From positions 1-64,000 of the forward strand of contig JAUZQO010000007.1 of NCBI GenBank assembly GCA_030950925.1: 64,000 nucleotides of DNA, given 5' to 3'. The translations under genes were made by a program, and so were the position numbers. This DNA comes from Mariprofundaceae bacterium. GTDB lineage: Bacteria > Pseudomonadota > Zetaproteobacteria > Mariprofundales > Mariprofundaceae. The notes beneath the pieces were generated by a model. It had not been told where the DNA came from. It searched no databases and saw only the letters and a list, made by a program, of their open reading frames with translations. Shown in pieces: positions 1 to 8,107 of this stretch (the stretch's first letter is position 1; each line of letters opens with the position of its first letter).

Positions 1-2136
1 GTGAAGGTCAGCGATCAAACGGCACCAGTGATTAAACTCAAAGGGCTTCCCGTTCAAACCATGGTACAAGGCTCAGCATTTGTTGATGCTGGTAGTATCG
101 TTACGGATAATTACAGCACGGGTTTAACGGCTACCGTCACACGCAAAGTCAACACGGCAGTGCTTGGTAGTTATATCTTAACCTACAATGCCAAAGATGC
201 GGCGGGTAATGCAGCAACACCCGTGACACGCACGGTGAATGTGATTGTAGGTACAGTCGTTCAAGGCAATGCAGCACTCAAAGTGGGGCAACCTGCTAAA
301 GCCAAAGTATTTTTTGCAAGCGCGCAAACCAATACACCTAATGATTTAGCAGCTTCTTTAGGTTTTTGCCGTTCAACGTTTGCACAAGTGGCGAATGACC
401 CTGTATTACGCACACTACTGACAAAGTTTACTATAGATAATGGCGCAACCCTGCCAACATCAGCGCAAATTACTTTGCAAATGATGGGGGGAACTAAATT
501 ACCAGCTATCAATTGGGCCAAAACAAGTGCGCAGCTGGTTAAAACAAGTGTGAATGCGACGCTGTTGCAAGATCCTGCATTTGATACGGTCATTAAACAG
601 GTGACGGCTTGTATTAATTCATTTGAAACGATTAAAGCATCGAATTTTAAGACCCAAGTCATTACCTTAGGGGCTACAGTGCGCACATGGGATAGAACTG
701 ATTTAAATGGCATGTTATCCATTTTTTATAAAGTGCGTGGTGGTATTAACTGGGCGCGTTCATACAACTGGTCAACCGATGTGGATGCTGATGGTATTCC
801 TGATACACAGGTAGTGAGCTTTGTGAATCCTGTGGACAACTACACATATCAATATCGTACCGTCAATGTTGCGCCTGTAAAAGTATTGAATAATCCTGCT
901 TTCTTTACTTTATCAGGAGGTGGTTCGGCATTGTTGACCTCATCGATCAATGACTTTTATAGCTGGGCATATACACAAGTTGCATTCTTGAATGATATGT
1001 ATGCGAATCCTGCACGCGCGATAAATGCATCCCATGCGTTTAACTATAGTTCAAATCGAATTAAGTTGGATAGTGACCTTACAAATAGTCGTAAAGTAGC
1101 AGCGGCATTCTCTGCATCAGGTTATTTGGCAACGGGGCAAGTGACCAAAATCAATACCATAACCAGCGGTGTTATTTCTGGCCAACGCTTAACAGCCTTG
1201 ACACGCGCTGCTTTTCCTAAGTTTAGTTATGATGTTGTACCGAACTTGGCGTTGTCCAAGCAGTATGATAGCCCTGTGATTTCTTTAACGGGGAACCCAT
1301 GGATCCCAACAGTGACAGCCAACATATTGATTGATCGCTCATATGATCCAACGATAGGTGGTGTTTTGGGTGCAGGGATGACGGCAGATTTATTTGATAA
1401 TATTCGTCGCCCACTTGTTTCAACCTTGTTGAAGGATAGTTATAGTAACACTTTGATGAACAATAATAACGGAACCCATTTGGTTACGGATGGCACCACC
1501 GCTGTCTTGCTCACGTATAATTGGTGGAGGAACCTACCCATTAGTATTTGTACAGTGAACGCAGCAACGGGTCAATGTACTGCACCGCTGAATGTTCAGG
1601 GTATTACCAATATTTTAGGTGCTTCTATGATTAACGGGAAGTTGCGCATAGGAAGCGTTTCAAGCATGGCGACATATATCGTTGATCCTGCAAAGGGAGT
1701 GATTCTTCAAACGATTCCTTGGATAGGTCTTGCTTCTTTGAATGGTACAGTGAATTTTACATCAGATGGTGTGAATGACTATGTGTTTACCAGTAACTGG
1801 GGGCAAATTCCGAACAGTTTTAATTGGGGTTATACAACAACGATGTATCAAGCGCCCGTGGCGACGGGGGGATTTATAGCGCCGCCAGTGGTGCTTCCAG
1901 TTCCGATAAGGGAGCCATCGGTGAGTGCAGGTGTGATTTATGCCTTGCCAGCTTGGGGATATGGGAATGAGCAGCTGATTAAAATTGATGTGGCAACAAT
2001 GACGAAGAAGGTTGCCGACTGGTCATTTTTGATAAACAAATTATTCGCTCCTACTGTGGTTGGCAATAAAGTATTTGATGTGAATAGCTCAGTGATGTAC
2101 GAATATGCACTGCCTGCAAATGCTGAATTCCGTTAA
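1..2136 (+). CDS. Large Ig-domain surface or secreted protein, 5' end outside the window
   Basis: The reading frame is open from the first base, so the GTG at position 1 is probably an internal codon and the protein is longer than the 711 residues seen. Residues 1-84 look like a bacterial Ig-like domain of the DUF5011/HYR type: a 'DQTAPVIKL' opening, then 'GSYILTYNAKDAAGNAA' and a beta-rich end. Such domains usually repeat in extracellular proteins. Residues 85 to about 450 resemble no family I know. Residues 450-711 are rich in short beta segments with Gly/Asn/Trp and could be a beta-propeller-like fold ('TYIVDPAKGVILQTIPW', 'VIYALPAWGYGNEQLIKID'). There is no C-terminal anchor. A strong terminator follows 22 bases after the stop. 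Function unknown; extracellular location is inferred from the Ig-like domain. Confidence 0.6.
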   Translation: MKVSDQTAPVIKLKGLPVQTMVQGSAFVDAGSIVTDNYSTGLTATVTRKVNTAVLGSYILTYNAKDAAGNAATPVTRTVNVIVGTVVQGNAALKVGQPAKAKVFFASAQTNTPNDLAASLGFCRSTFAQVANDPVLRTLLTKFTIDNGATLPTSAQITLQMMGGTKLPAINWAKTSAQLVKTSVNATLLQDPAFDTVIKQVTACINSFETIKASNFKTQVITLGATVRTWDRTDLNGMLSIFYKVRGGINWARSYNWSTDVDADGIPDTQVVSFVNPVDNYTYQYRTVNVAPVKVLNNPAFFTLSGGGSALLTSSINDFYSWAYTQVAFLNDMYANPARAINASHAFNYSSNRIKLDSDLTNSRKVAAAFSASGYLATGQVTKINTITSGVISGQRLTALTRAAFPKFSYDVVPNLALSKQYDSPVISLTGNPWIPTVTANILIDRSYDPTIGGVLGAGMTADLFDNIRRPLVSTLLKDSYSNTLMNNNNGTHLVTDGTTAVLLTYNWWRNLPISICTVNAATGQCTAPLNVQGITNILGASMINGKLRIGSVSSMATYIVDPAKGVILQTIPWIGLASLNGTVNFTSDGVNDYVFTSNWGQIPNSFNWGYTTTMYQAPVATGGFIAPPVVLPVPIREPSVSAGVIYALPAWGYGNEQLIKIDVATMTKKVADWSFLINKLFAPTVVGNKVFDVNSSVMYEYALPANAEFR

Positions 2137-2158
2137 GCCATGTCGTGAGTGATGAGGA

Positions 2159-2194
2159 GGCACGAAAACATTATTTTCGTGCCTTTTCTTTTTT
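2159..2194 (+). terminator. Rho-independent terminator of the surface-protein gene
   Basis: A perfect 10-bp stem (GGCACGAAAA paired with TTTTCGTGCC) encloses a 5-base loop and is followed by a T-rich run (TTTTCTTTTTT). It lies 22 bases after the stop codon of the upstream gene and ends transcription before the small membrane-protein gene. Confidence 0.9.
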
Positions 2195-2210
2195 ATGGTA
2201 GGTATTGATA

Positions 2211-2741
2211 ATGAATCGCTGGAATACTTTTCTTAAATTCTTGTTCCTGATGATTTCATTGATGGCACTATTGATTGGGGGGTATTTCCTTAACCTACCG
2301 AAAGATCAGCTGCAACCCAGTGTTACATCGGTTCCCAATGGCATAGAAAGTTTTAGGTTATCTCTGCAAGGGAGGTTACGATATCACCTAACAGCACAGC
2401 AGGCACTTGAAAAATCATTGTCTTTGGGAATGATGCACTCAACATTTTTAAATTATTTTTTACTCAATCATATTGTATTTTGCGCAACACTTGAAAAATT
2501 TGGTGAGGTTTATTTTTATGTGGATGATGGCGAAATGGATGTTTCGATGGAACGATTAAGGTTGAAATACTCTGTTTCTGTTTTATCAAAAAACAAGCTG
2601 TTGAAAGGTGTTTTTCGACACGTGAATGTTAACTTAAAATCAGGTCTTGTTTCAATCAAGGGAGGGACATGGTCATATCGAGGCAGGCAGTACCGCGTGA
2701 TTAAAGAAGATTGGTATCTAGAAAAGTTTCAGCATTTATAA
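2211..2741 (+). CDS. Hypothetical membrane-anchored protein
   Basis: 176 residues, not recognised. ATG at 2211 is preferred over an in-frame TTG at 2205. Residues 8-29 form one hydrophobic segment after a short positively charged start, so the protein is probably anchored in the inner membrane with the rest in the periplasm, or carries an uncleaved signal. The body has an amphipathic helix (around residues 50-80) and a C-terminal beta-rich part ('VSIKGGTWSYRGRQYRVIKEDWYLEKF'). The gene is visibly more AT-rich than the core genes downstream. It sits between a terminator and an Rpn remnant, which suggests accessory DNA. No function can be assigned. Confidence 0.6.
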   Translation: MNRWNTFLKFLFLMISLMALLIGGYFLNLPKDQLQPSVTSVPNGIESFRLSLQGRLRYHLTAQQALEKSLSLGMMHSTFLNYFLLNHIVFCATLEKFGEVYFYVDDGEMDVSMERLRLKYSVSVLSKNKLLKGVFRHVNVNLKSGLVSIKGGTWSYRGRQYRVIKEDWYLEKFQHL

Positions 2742-2751
2742 AGTTACTAAT

Positions 2752-2833
2752 ACTGTAAATAATGCCCTCGCAAAAAATCCGATATGCCTTAATATACCAA
2801 GTATTTGTAATATCCAACGCCACTGTAAATAAT
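2752..2833 (+). repeat. Pair of 12-bp direct repeats in an intergenic gap
   Basis: ACTGTAAATAAT occurs at 2752-2763 and again at 2822-2833, 70 bp apart. An inverted pair GCAAAAAAT / ATTTTTGC lies just inside the first and at the edge of the second. The region is AT-rich, so chance is possible, but it adjoins a gene remnant and may mark a rearrangement scar. Confidence 0.35.
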
Positions 2834-2862
2834 TTTTGCATGAAATATCCCAATGAAAATGA

Positions 2863-2937
2863 GATGACAAGGCTATCGCAGATGCCACGGGGTTGAATGT
2901 GTCACAAGTATCTAACCTACGACATGAGAGGAAGTGA
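2863..2937 (+). pseudogene. C-terminal remnant of a second Rpn-family nuclease gene
   Basis: Read in the frame starting at 2863, this stretch encodes 24 residues beginning DDKAIADATGL and then a stop. The C-terminus of the intact Rpn protein just downstream begins DDKTIADSTGL, is the same length from that motif to its stop, and matches at about 12 of 24 positions. A stop codon (2860-2862) lies immediately upstream in this frame, and I find no recognisable catalytic domain before it. This is the decayed tail of a paralogous copy, left by tandem duplication and deletion or by insertion of the intact copy. Its last codons form the GAGAGGAAG ribosome-binding site of the intact gene. Confidence 0.7.
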
Positions 2938-2938
2938 T

Positions 2939-3847
2939 ATGCACTTTTTAAACCCAAAAACAGATTTTGCATTCAAACGTATTTTTGGTTCAGTAGAAAG
3001 CAGTGATATTTTAATCAGCTTTCTCAATGCCATTTTAAACCTACAATCACCCCACCGTATTGCTGCGGTTGATATTCTTGATCCTTACCTTGCACCCAAA
3101 ATTAAGGGCATGAAAGACACGTACCTTGATGTGAAAGCCAAGGATGAGTCGGGTAAATCATATATCATTGAAATGCAGGTGCTGAATGTTGAAGGTTTTG
3201 AACAGCGTATTTTATACAACGCATGCAAAACCTATGCAGGGCAACTGGATAGCGGCGAAGGTTACCAAAACCTTACGGATGTCATTGCCATTACGATTAC
3301 CGATTTTGTGATGTTTAAAGAACTTCCCGAAGTAGTGAATAGCTTCAAGCTGCGTGCAGAAAGTGGCCATGTTTACCACGATGATTTGGAACTTGTTTTT
3401 GCGGAACTTCCCAAGTTCAACAGGCCTGAGCATGAACTAAAAAGTGATTTGGATCGCTGGTTTTACTTTCTTAAATCAGCTTCGTCATTGGAGGCAGTCC
3501 CTAAAAGCATGGCGGATGATGCTGCGATTCAACATGCTTTTCATATTGCCAATAAAGCAGGCTTAAGCCGTGAAGAACTGGATGACCAAGAACATCGTGA
3601 AATATTTATCCAAGATCAGCGCGGAGCTTTGTCGTTGGCTAAAAAACAAGGGCTAGAAGAGGGCCTTGAAAAAGGTATCGAACAAGGCATGGAGCAGGGC
3701 ATAGAAAAAGGAATAGAGCAGGGGGCAGAGCAAGCAACATTGATGATTGCACGTTCCTTACTAAATTTTATGGATGATAAAACCATTGCAGATAGCACAG
3801 GCTTAAGCACAGGAAAAATACAGCAGCTTAGGGAAGGTGAAAAGTAA
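2939..3847 (+). CDS. Rpn family recombination-promoting nuclease / PD-(D/E)XK nuclease-family transposase
   Basis: 302 residues from the ATG at 2939, four bases after a GAGAGGAAG ribosome-binding site; earlier in-frame starts would overlap the Rpn remnant. The N-terminus (FLNPKTDFAFKRIFG) is typical of the PDDEXK_2/Rpn family. The likely catalytic core is D64 with the E78-x-Q80 pair (LDVKAKDESGKSYIIEMQ). The C-terminal third carries seven tetrapeptide repeats (G-x-E-Q/K/E) and a final DDKTIADSTGL motif. In E. coli, RpnA-type proteins are Ca-stimulated DNA endonucleases that promote recA-independent recombination, and some are implicated in phage defence. The role here is inferred from family membership. 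The gene is a single transcription unit in an accessory stretch. Confidence 0.85.
   Translation: MHFLNPKTDFAFKRIFGSVESSDILISFLNAILNLQSPHRIAAVDILDPYLAPKIKGMKDTYLDVKAKDESGKSYIIEMQVLNVEGFEQRILYNACKTYAGQLDSGEGYQNLTDVIAITITDFVMFKELPEVVNSFKLRAESGHVYHDDLELVFAELPKFNRPEHELKSDLDRWFYFLKSASSLEAVPKSMADDAAIQHAFHIANKAGLSREELDDQEHREIFIQDQRGALSLAKKQGLEEGLEKGIEQGMEQGIEKGIEQGAEQATLMIARSLLNFMDDKTIADSTGLSTGKIQQLREGEK
3650..3733 (+). repeat. Seven 12-bp in-frame tandem units encoding G-x-E-x
   Basis: Seven consecutive 12-base units encode GLEE GLEK GIEQ GMEQ GIEK GIEQ GAEQ inside the Rpn gene. The units have diverged at third positions. Gain or loss of a unit keeps the frame, so tail length can vary. Low-complexity tails of this kind are common in the Rpn family. 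Confidence 0.8.
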
Positions 3848-3958
3848 GGTGGTAGGCTAAAGCTTTTTGGTTTTTATATGCTTGTCGTAAAGGGTCTGTT
3901 CTTTACTAAAAAATATAGCATTGTACGATGGCGAATAAACCAACCTATGAGAGTGTGA

Positions 3959-4189
3959 ATGATGGCTGTACAAATCGATGATATTAAAAAATTAATTGTG
4001 AAATCTTTGCCTGATGCCAAAGTAGATGTGAACTGTTATTCGGGAGATGACCACTTTGAAGTTACGGTGGTTTCTTCAGCATTTACTGGTAAAAATCGGA
4101 TTTTGCAGCATAAAATGGTGTACGCCGCATTGGGCGACCATATGCGTGCAGAGATTCATGCCTTGGCACTCAAAACAAGGGCATCGTAA
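3959..4189 (+). CDS. bolA: BolA family protein
   Basis: 76 residues; full length for a short (BolA2/IbaG-like) member. ATG at 3959 or 3962 (ATGATG) follows a GAGAG motif. The family fold is visible: an N-terminal helix, the loop with CYSGDDHFEV (Cys26 and His32 are plausible metal-ligand positions), then LQHKMVYAALGDHM and a C-terminal helix. BolA proteins form [2Fe-2S]-bridged heterodimers with monothiol glutaredoxins and take part in Fe-S trafficking and iron sensing. The next gene, 21 bases downstream, is exactly such a glutaredoxin, so the pair is likely co-transcribed and works as a complex. Confidence 0.9.
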   Translation: MMAVQIDDIKKLIVKSLPDAKVDVNCYSGDDHFEVTVVSSAFTGKNRILQHKMVYAALGDHMRAEIHALALKTRAS

Positions 4190-4210
4190 ACAGTCGTTCT
4201 AGGAGAAAAC

Positions 4211-4546
4211 ATGTCGGATACAATTTTAAAGCAAATTGATGATGTAGTAAAAGGCAATGACCTTGTGTTATTTATGAAAGGCACACCGCAAATGCCCCAA
4301 TGTGGATTTTCTCAACAGATATCAGCGATATTGAGTGAATATGGTGTACCTTATGCTGCGGTAAATGTGTTGTTGGATGCTGCTGTGCGTCAAGGCATCA
4401 AAGATTATGCCGATTGGCCAACGATTCCTCAGGTTTATGTGAAAGGTGAATTTGTGGGCGGTTGCGATATTGTGTGTGAAATGCATGAAAATGGTGAGTT
4501 GAAAACTATCTTGAAACCTTTGCAGACGAATGGAGAAGCAGTTTAA
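4211..4546 (+). CDS. grxD: Monothiol glutaredoxin (Grx4 family)
   Basis: 111 residues, full length. The single-Cys active site CGFS is present (Cys31-Ser34), together with the family signatures [19 protein letters not shown] and the FMKGTP segment. A good AGGAG ribosome-binding site lies just upstream. Proteins of this type bind a glutathione-ligated [2Fe-2S] cluster, transfer it to apo-proteins, and pair with BolA. Adjacency to bolA supports that assignment. Confidence 0.93.
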   Translation: MSDTILKQIDDVVKGNDLVLFMKGTPQMPQCGFSQQISAILSEYGVPYAAVNVLLDAAVRQGIKDYADWPTIPQVYVKGEFVGGCDIVCEMHENGELKTILKPLQTNGEAV

Positions 4547-4688
4547 AGTATGGTGTTACAAAGTATGATGTATTGGATATCTTGCTTTACCCAATTGACT
4601 CATCTACATTATAAGATACAAATGATGTATTCCTTATTTTCTTTGAATCGTGTGCAGGATTGCATGCGCGATGGGCACGGACAATAAT

Positions 4689-6107
4689 ATGTCGGGTGCA
4701 AAATTAGGGCATCAACTATCTCAAAAATTAGGGCAGCGGCTTGCCTTAACACCGCAGCTTACCCAGAGTTTGAAAGTATTGGCCATGAGTTCGATGGAGC
4801 TTGAAGCTTACGTTGAAGAATGTTTGGAAAGTAACCCTTTGCTCGAAATTGATCCCAACATTCAGCAGCGAGACTTGGCAGCTGAGAAAAACCAACCTGA
4901 ATCATCCACGCAAGATAGAGATGCGGAGTGGAAGCAAGAAGGTGATGACCGTTGGGAAAGCATGTATGCCAATGGCAGTCGAGATGGCTTTGACAATCAA
5001 GAGCAGCAATGGAGCGATGAACAAAGTCTTGGCGAATCCTTACATGAGCAAGTGAATCAACAGCCGATGCAGGATGTGGAGCGGTCGCTTGCGCATGCAT
5101 TGATTGATTCATTGGATGACGATGGTTATTTTCGCAGTGATCCACAAGAGTTGGCGAGTGCGATGGATGTGTCGGCTGAACAAGTGTTGGGAAGCCTCGA
5201 ACAAATTGTGCAAGAGCTGGAACCTGCGGGTATTGGTGCGCGTGATTTGACGGAATGTTTGTTGTTGCAGCTTATTGGTGTTGATAATGCGATACGAATT
5301 GCCCGTCGTTTATTGTTACATTTCACAAAAAACTTGACGGAAAGTGATGAGGACTTGGCTGAAAAGGCGGGGTGTTCCGTTGAAGATATTTTTTTGGCGC
5401 GTCAACGCATGTGTCGTTTGGATCCGTTTCCTGGTCATGGTTTGCGTGAAGAACCCAATATCTATGTGCGCCCCGAAATTATTTTCCGGCATTTAAGCAG
5501 TGGTGATATTGAAGTAGAAATACCACAATCAGGATGGCGTGGTATTCGCATGAGCGAACAATGGAAGGGTCATGCTTGGCAAGGTGCTGATCGTGATTTT
5601 ATGAGCCATGCGAGTCAAGAAGCCAAGTGGTTGATGTATGCATTGGATCAACGCAGTGAAACTTTGAAAAAGGTTGGTCTATATCTTGCGAAGTGTCAGC
5701 GCAACTTTCTTTATTATGGCATTTTAGGTTTGAAGCCACTGACGTTGCAAAATGTTGCAGAACAAGTGGGCTTACATGAATCGACGATTTCTCGAGTGAC
5801 CCATGGTAAATATGCACAAACCCCGCTCGGATTGATTGAGTTGCGCCGTTTTTTTTCATCAGGTTTGCCCACTCGAGGTGGTGGTATGATTTCAGTTTAT
5901 CGGGTTCAGCAGCGAATGAAGTCCTTGATTCAATCTGAACCTGTAAAAAAACCCATTTCTGATCAGGCAATTGCTGATCGTCTTATTTCAGAAGGTATTG
6001 AAATTGCAAGGCGAACTGTTGCCAAGTATCGTGAACAACTTGGGCTGCCCCCAAGCAGTCGAAGAAGGCGCGCTTCTCAAGCGCGTAGATCTCAAGTACG
6101 GAGGTAG
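4689..6107 (+). CDS. rpoN: RNA polymerase sigma-54 factor RpoN
   Basis: 472 residues from ATG 4689, which gives the expected N-terminus (MSGAKLGHQLSQKLGQRLALTPQL); ATG 4671 and GTG 4650 are in-frame alternatives. Region I is the Gln/Leu-rich activator-binding part (residues 1-50), followed by an acidic region II, the core-binding domain, and a DNA-binding domain. The diagnostic RpoN box ARRTVAKYRE is intact near the C-terminus. Sigma-54 binds -24/-12 promoters and needs an AAA+ activator; one such activator lies at 60.2 kb. The gene leads the hpf-ptsN-hprK-rapZ-PTS block, an arrangement known in many proteobacteria. Confidence 0.95.
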   Translation: MSGAKLGHQLSQKLGQRLALTPQLTQSLKVLAMSSMELEAYVEECLESNPLLEIDPNIQQRDLAAEKNQPESSTQDRDAEWKQEGDDRWESMYANGSRDGFDNQEQQWSDEQSLGESLHEQVNQQPMQDVERSLAHALIDSLDDDGYFRSDPQELASAMDVSAEQVLGSLEQIVQELEPAGIGARDLTECLLLQLIGVDNAIRIARRLLLHFTKNLTESDEDLAEKAGCSVEDIFLARQRMCRLDPFPGHGLREEPNIYVRPEIIFRHLSSGDIEVEIPQSGWRGIRMSEQWKGHAWQGADRDFMSHASQEAKWLMYALDQRSETLKKVGLYLAKCQRNFLYYGILGLKPLTLQNVAEQVGLHESTISRVTHGKYAQTPLGLIELRRFFSSGLPTRGGGMISVYRVQQRMKSLIQSEPVKKPISDQAIADRLISEGIEIARRTVAKYREQLGLPPSSRRRRASQARRSQVRR

Positions 6108-6112
6108 TATAT

Positions 6113-6682
6113 ATGCAAGTATCCATAACAGGTCACCATGTCGAGCTGACAGATGCGATGAAAAGCTATGTGAATGATAAGTTGCAACACCTAAAGCATT
6201 CGTTTGATCATGTTGTTGATGTTCATGTGGTGTTGTCCGTTGAAAAATTTCGCCACAGTTGTGAAGTCACCATGCAAGTGAGTGGTATCAATATTCATGG
6301 CTCCCATGAGACAGATAACATGTATGCTTCGATTGATGGTGTGATGGATAAGTTAAACCGCCAACTCAAGCGTTACCGTGCTAAATTGCGCAAACGTCAA
6401 ACCCAACATGGTCAACGTCAAACCCGCGAGATTAAAGTGTCTCACCGTGTGCTTGATGTTAAAATTGATCAGGAAGAGCTTGCAGAATCGGATACGCCGA
6501 ATGTTTTAAATCATGAAACATTGGAAGCACATACTATGAGTGTTGATGAAGCGGTGATGCAAATGGAATTGAATGATAAACAAAATGTCCTGTTGTTTAC
6601 CAATGCTGAATCTTCTGCATTGAATGCCTTGTATCGCCGTTCAGATGGTTCTTTGAACTGGATTGAACCCGAATCTGCCTGA
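6113..6682 (+). CDS. hpf: Ribosome hibernation promoting factor, long form
   Basis: 189 residues. Residues 1-100 are the S30AE/HPF domain (MQVSITGHHVELTDAM, then a basic KLNRQLKRYRAKLRKR helix). After a linker, residues 135-186 match the extra C-terminal domain of long HPF (SVDEAVMQMELNDKQNVLLF...LYRRSDGSLNWIEP). Long HPF dimerises 70S ribosomes into 100S on its own, whereas enterobacterial short HPF needs RMF. The start is 5 bases after rpoN behind a GGAGG ribosome-binding site, so it is co-transcribed with sigma-54. Confidence 0.93.
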   Translation: MQVSITGHHVELTDAMKSYVNDKLQHLKHSFDHVVDVHVVLSVEKFRHSCEVTMQVSGINIHGSHETDNMYASIDGVMDKLNRQLKRYRAKLRKRQTQHGQRQTREIKVSHRVLDVKIDQEELAESDTPNVLNHETLEAHTMSVDEAVMQMELNDKQNVLLFTNAESSALNALYRRSDGSLNWIEPESA

Positions 6683-6683
6683 T

Positions 6684-7145
6684 ATGATGTCCAACGAAGT
6701 CATGGTGATTCCTATTGAGCAAATTTTATTGCATCCCACTGCAAGTAGTAAGCGAGCGTTACTGACGGAGGTGGTGGGGCTATTGCCAGCATTGGATCCA
6801 GATCCAGTATTGGAATTGATCATGGCTCGTGAACGTTTGGGTAGTACAGGTATTGGTCATGGGGTAGCAATACCCCATAGCCGTATGCCTGATTTACCAC
6901 ACCCCGTGATTGCTTTGGCGCGGCATGTTGAAGGTGTGGACTTTGATGCGATTGATGGTCGTTTGGTGCATATCGTGGTGTTGCTTTTGGTGCCTGATGA
7001 TGGCTCCAGTAAGCACCTCGAACTTTTGGCACAATTGGCGCGAAGTTTACAAAAAACAAGTTTTCGGCAAGCCATTATGGTGGCTACGGATGTCGAAAGC
7101 ATTGCCCAACTGTTTGCACAAGATGAAAAACATCCGTTGATATGA
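6684..7145 (+). CDS. ptsN: PTS IIA-like nitrogen regulatory protein PtsN (EIIA-Ntr)
   Basis: 153 residues from ATG 6684, one base after the hpf stop; a TTG at 6663 and ATGs at 6687 and 6702 are alternatives, and no strong ribosome-binding site decides between them. It belongs to the EIIA-fructose/mannitol fold. The phospho-acceptor is the His in GHGVAIPHSR. EIIA-Ntr receives phosphate from the HPr-type protein and regulates potassium uptake, nitrogen and cell-envelope responses. No sugar EIIB or EIIC is seen in this cluster, so a regulatory role is the reasonable reading. Confidence 0.92.
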   Translation: MMSNEVMVIPIEQILLHPTASSKRALLTEVVGLLPALDPDPVLELIMARERLGSTGIGHGVAIPHSRMPDLPHPVIALARHVEGVDFDAIDGRLVHIVVLLLVPDDGSSKHLELLAQLARSLQKTSFRQAIMVATDVESIAQLFAQDEKHPLI

Positions 7146-8104
7146 GTGAAACGCCCCATATTACGTTGGGTGAAATTTTTGCCGAACAAGGGGAAGTCTT
7201 AAAAATGCGTCTTGTGGCGGGCGAGCATGGTTTGCAGCGTTATATTGATCACCCACGTGTGCAAAACCCTTCGCTTGCTTTTGCGGGTTTTCTTGAGCAT
7301 TTAAGTGACTATCGCTTACAGGTCATCGGGCAAACCGAACTTCATTATTTAAATACACGTACAGAAGAAGAACAACGACAAGCTGTTGATGCCGTATTTG
7401 CATTAAATCTTGCAGGTGTGGTGGTAACGCGCGGTGTTGAGCCGCCTGCTTGTATCTTAGAAGCAGCGCGTCGCACCGATACCCCATTGTTTGTATCAGC
7501 ATGTGAATCGTCCAATTTCATGGCAGATATGATGCTCTATTTATCACGAAAACTGGCACCGAGAACATGGCAGCATGGTGTATTTGTGGATATTTATGGT
7601 TTGGGTGTGTTGTTGATGGGTAAAAGTGGTATCGGAAAAAGTGAAATTGGCTTGGAATTGATTTCGCGTGGACACCGCTTGATTGCCGATGATATGGTGG
7701 AGCTTGTACGCGCTACCCCCGATGTGTTGGTGGGGCATAGCCCTGAATTGTTGCGTTATCATATGGAGTTGCGTGGTTTAGGTATCATCAATATTCGTGA
7801 TTTATATGGTGCAGCCTCCATCACCGATGCGAAACGTTTGAGCCTTGTGATTGAATTGACAGATTGGAACGATTCGATGCTTGATGAACGGGTGATTGCG
7901 TCTGACCAAAGTATGGTTTTGCATCAAGTATCCATCCCTTATTTGCGTATTCCCATTCGACCAGGGCGTTCTTTGGCGGTCATTATTGAGGTTGCAACAC
8001 GCAACCAGCTTTTGAAACACCGAGGTATTGATAGCAATCAAAGTTTTATTCAAGCTTTGGATCATCGTATTGATCAAGAGACAGATAAAAGAGATGAGGG
8101 TTAA
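7142..8104 (+). CDS. hprK: HPr kinase/phosphorylase
   Basis: 320 residues, full length. The N-terminal domain (1-130) is followed by the catalytic domain with a P-loop GKSGIGKS beginning at Gly160 and the family signature ELRGLGIINIRDLYG, needed for phosphorolysis. HprK phosphorylates and dephosphorylates Ser46 of HPr in response to ATP, phosphate and metabolite levels. The target serine is present in the HPr encoded 2.3 kb downstream. The start overlaps the ptsN stop by four bases (ATGA), implying translational coupling. Confidence 0.95.
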   Translation: MSETPHITLGEIFAEQGEVLKMRLVAGEHGLQRYIDHPRVQNPSLAFAGFLEHLSDYRLQVIGQTELHYLNTRTEEEQRQAVDAVFALNLAGVVVTRGVEPPACILEAARRTDTPLFVSACESSNFMADMMLYLSRKLAPRTWQHGVFVDIYGLGVLLMGKSGIGKSEIGLELISRGHRLIADDMVELVRATPDVLVGHSPELLRYHMELRGLGIINIRDLYGAASITDAKRLSLVIELTDWNDSMLDERVIASDQSMVLHQVSIPYLRIPIRPGRSLAVIIEVATRNQLLKHRGIDSNQSFIQALDHRIDQETDKRDEG

Positions 8105-8107
8105 CCT

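Noticed and set aside
3650-3733. Regular repeats considered as a CRISPR-like array
   Set aside because: The 12-base units are contiguous without spacers and encode an in-frame peptide repeat.
4560-4688. Possible sigma-70 promoter before rpoN (TTGACT ... TATAAG)
   Set aside because: The two boxes are only nine bases apart, so they cannot form one promoter, and no better pair was found.
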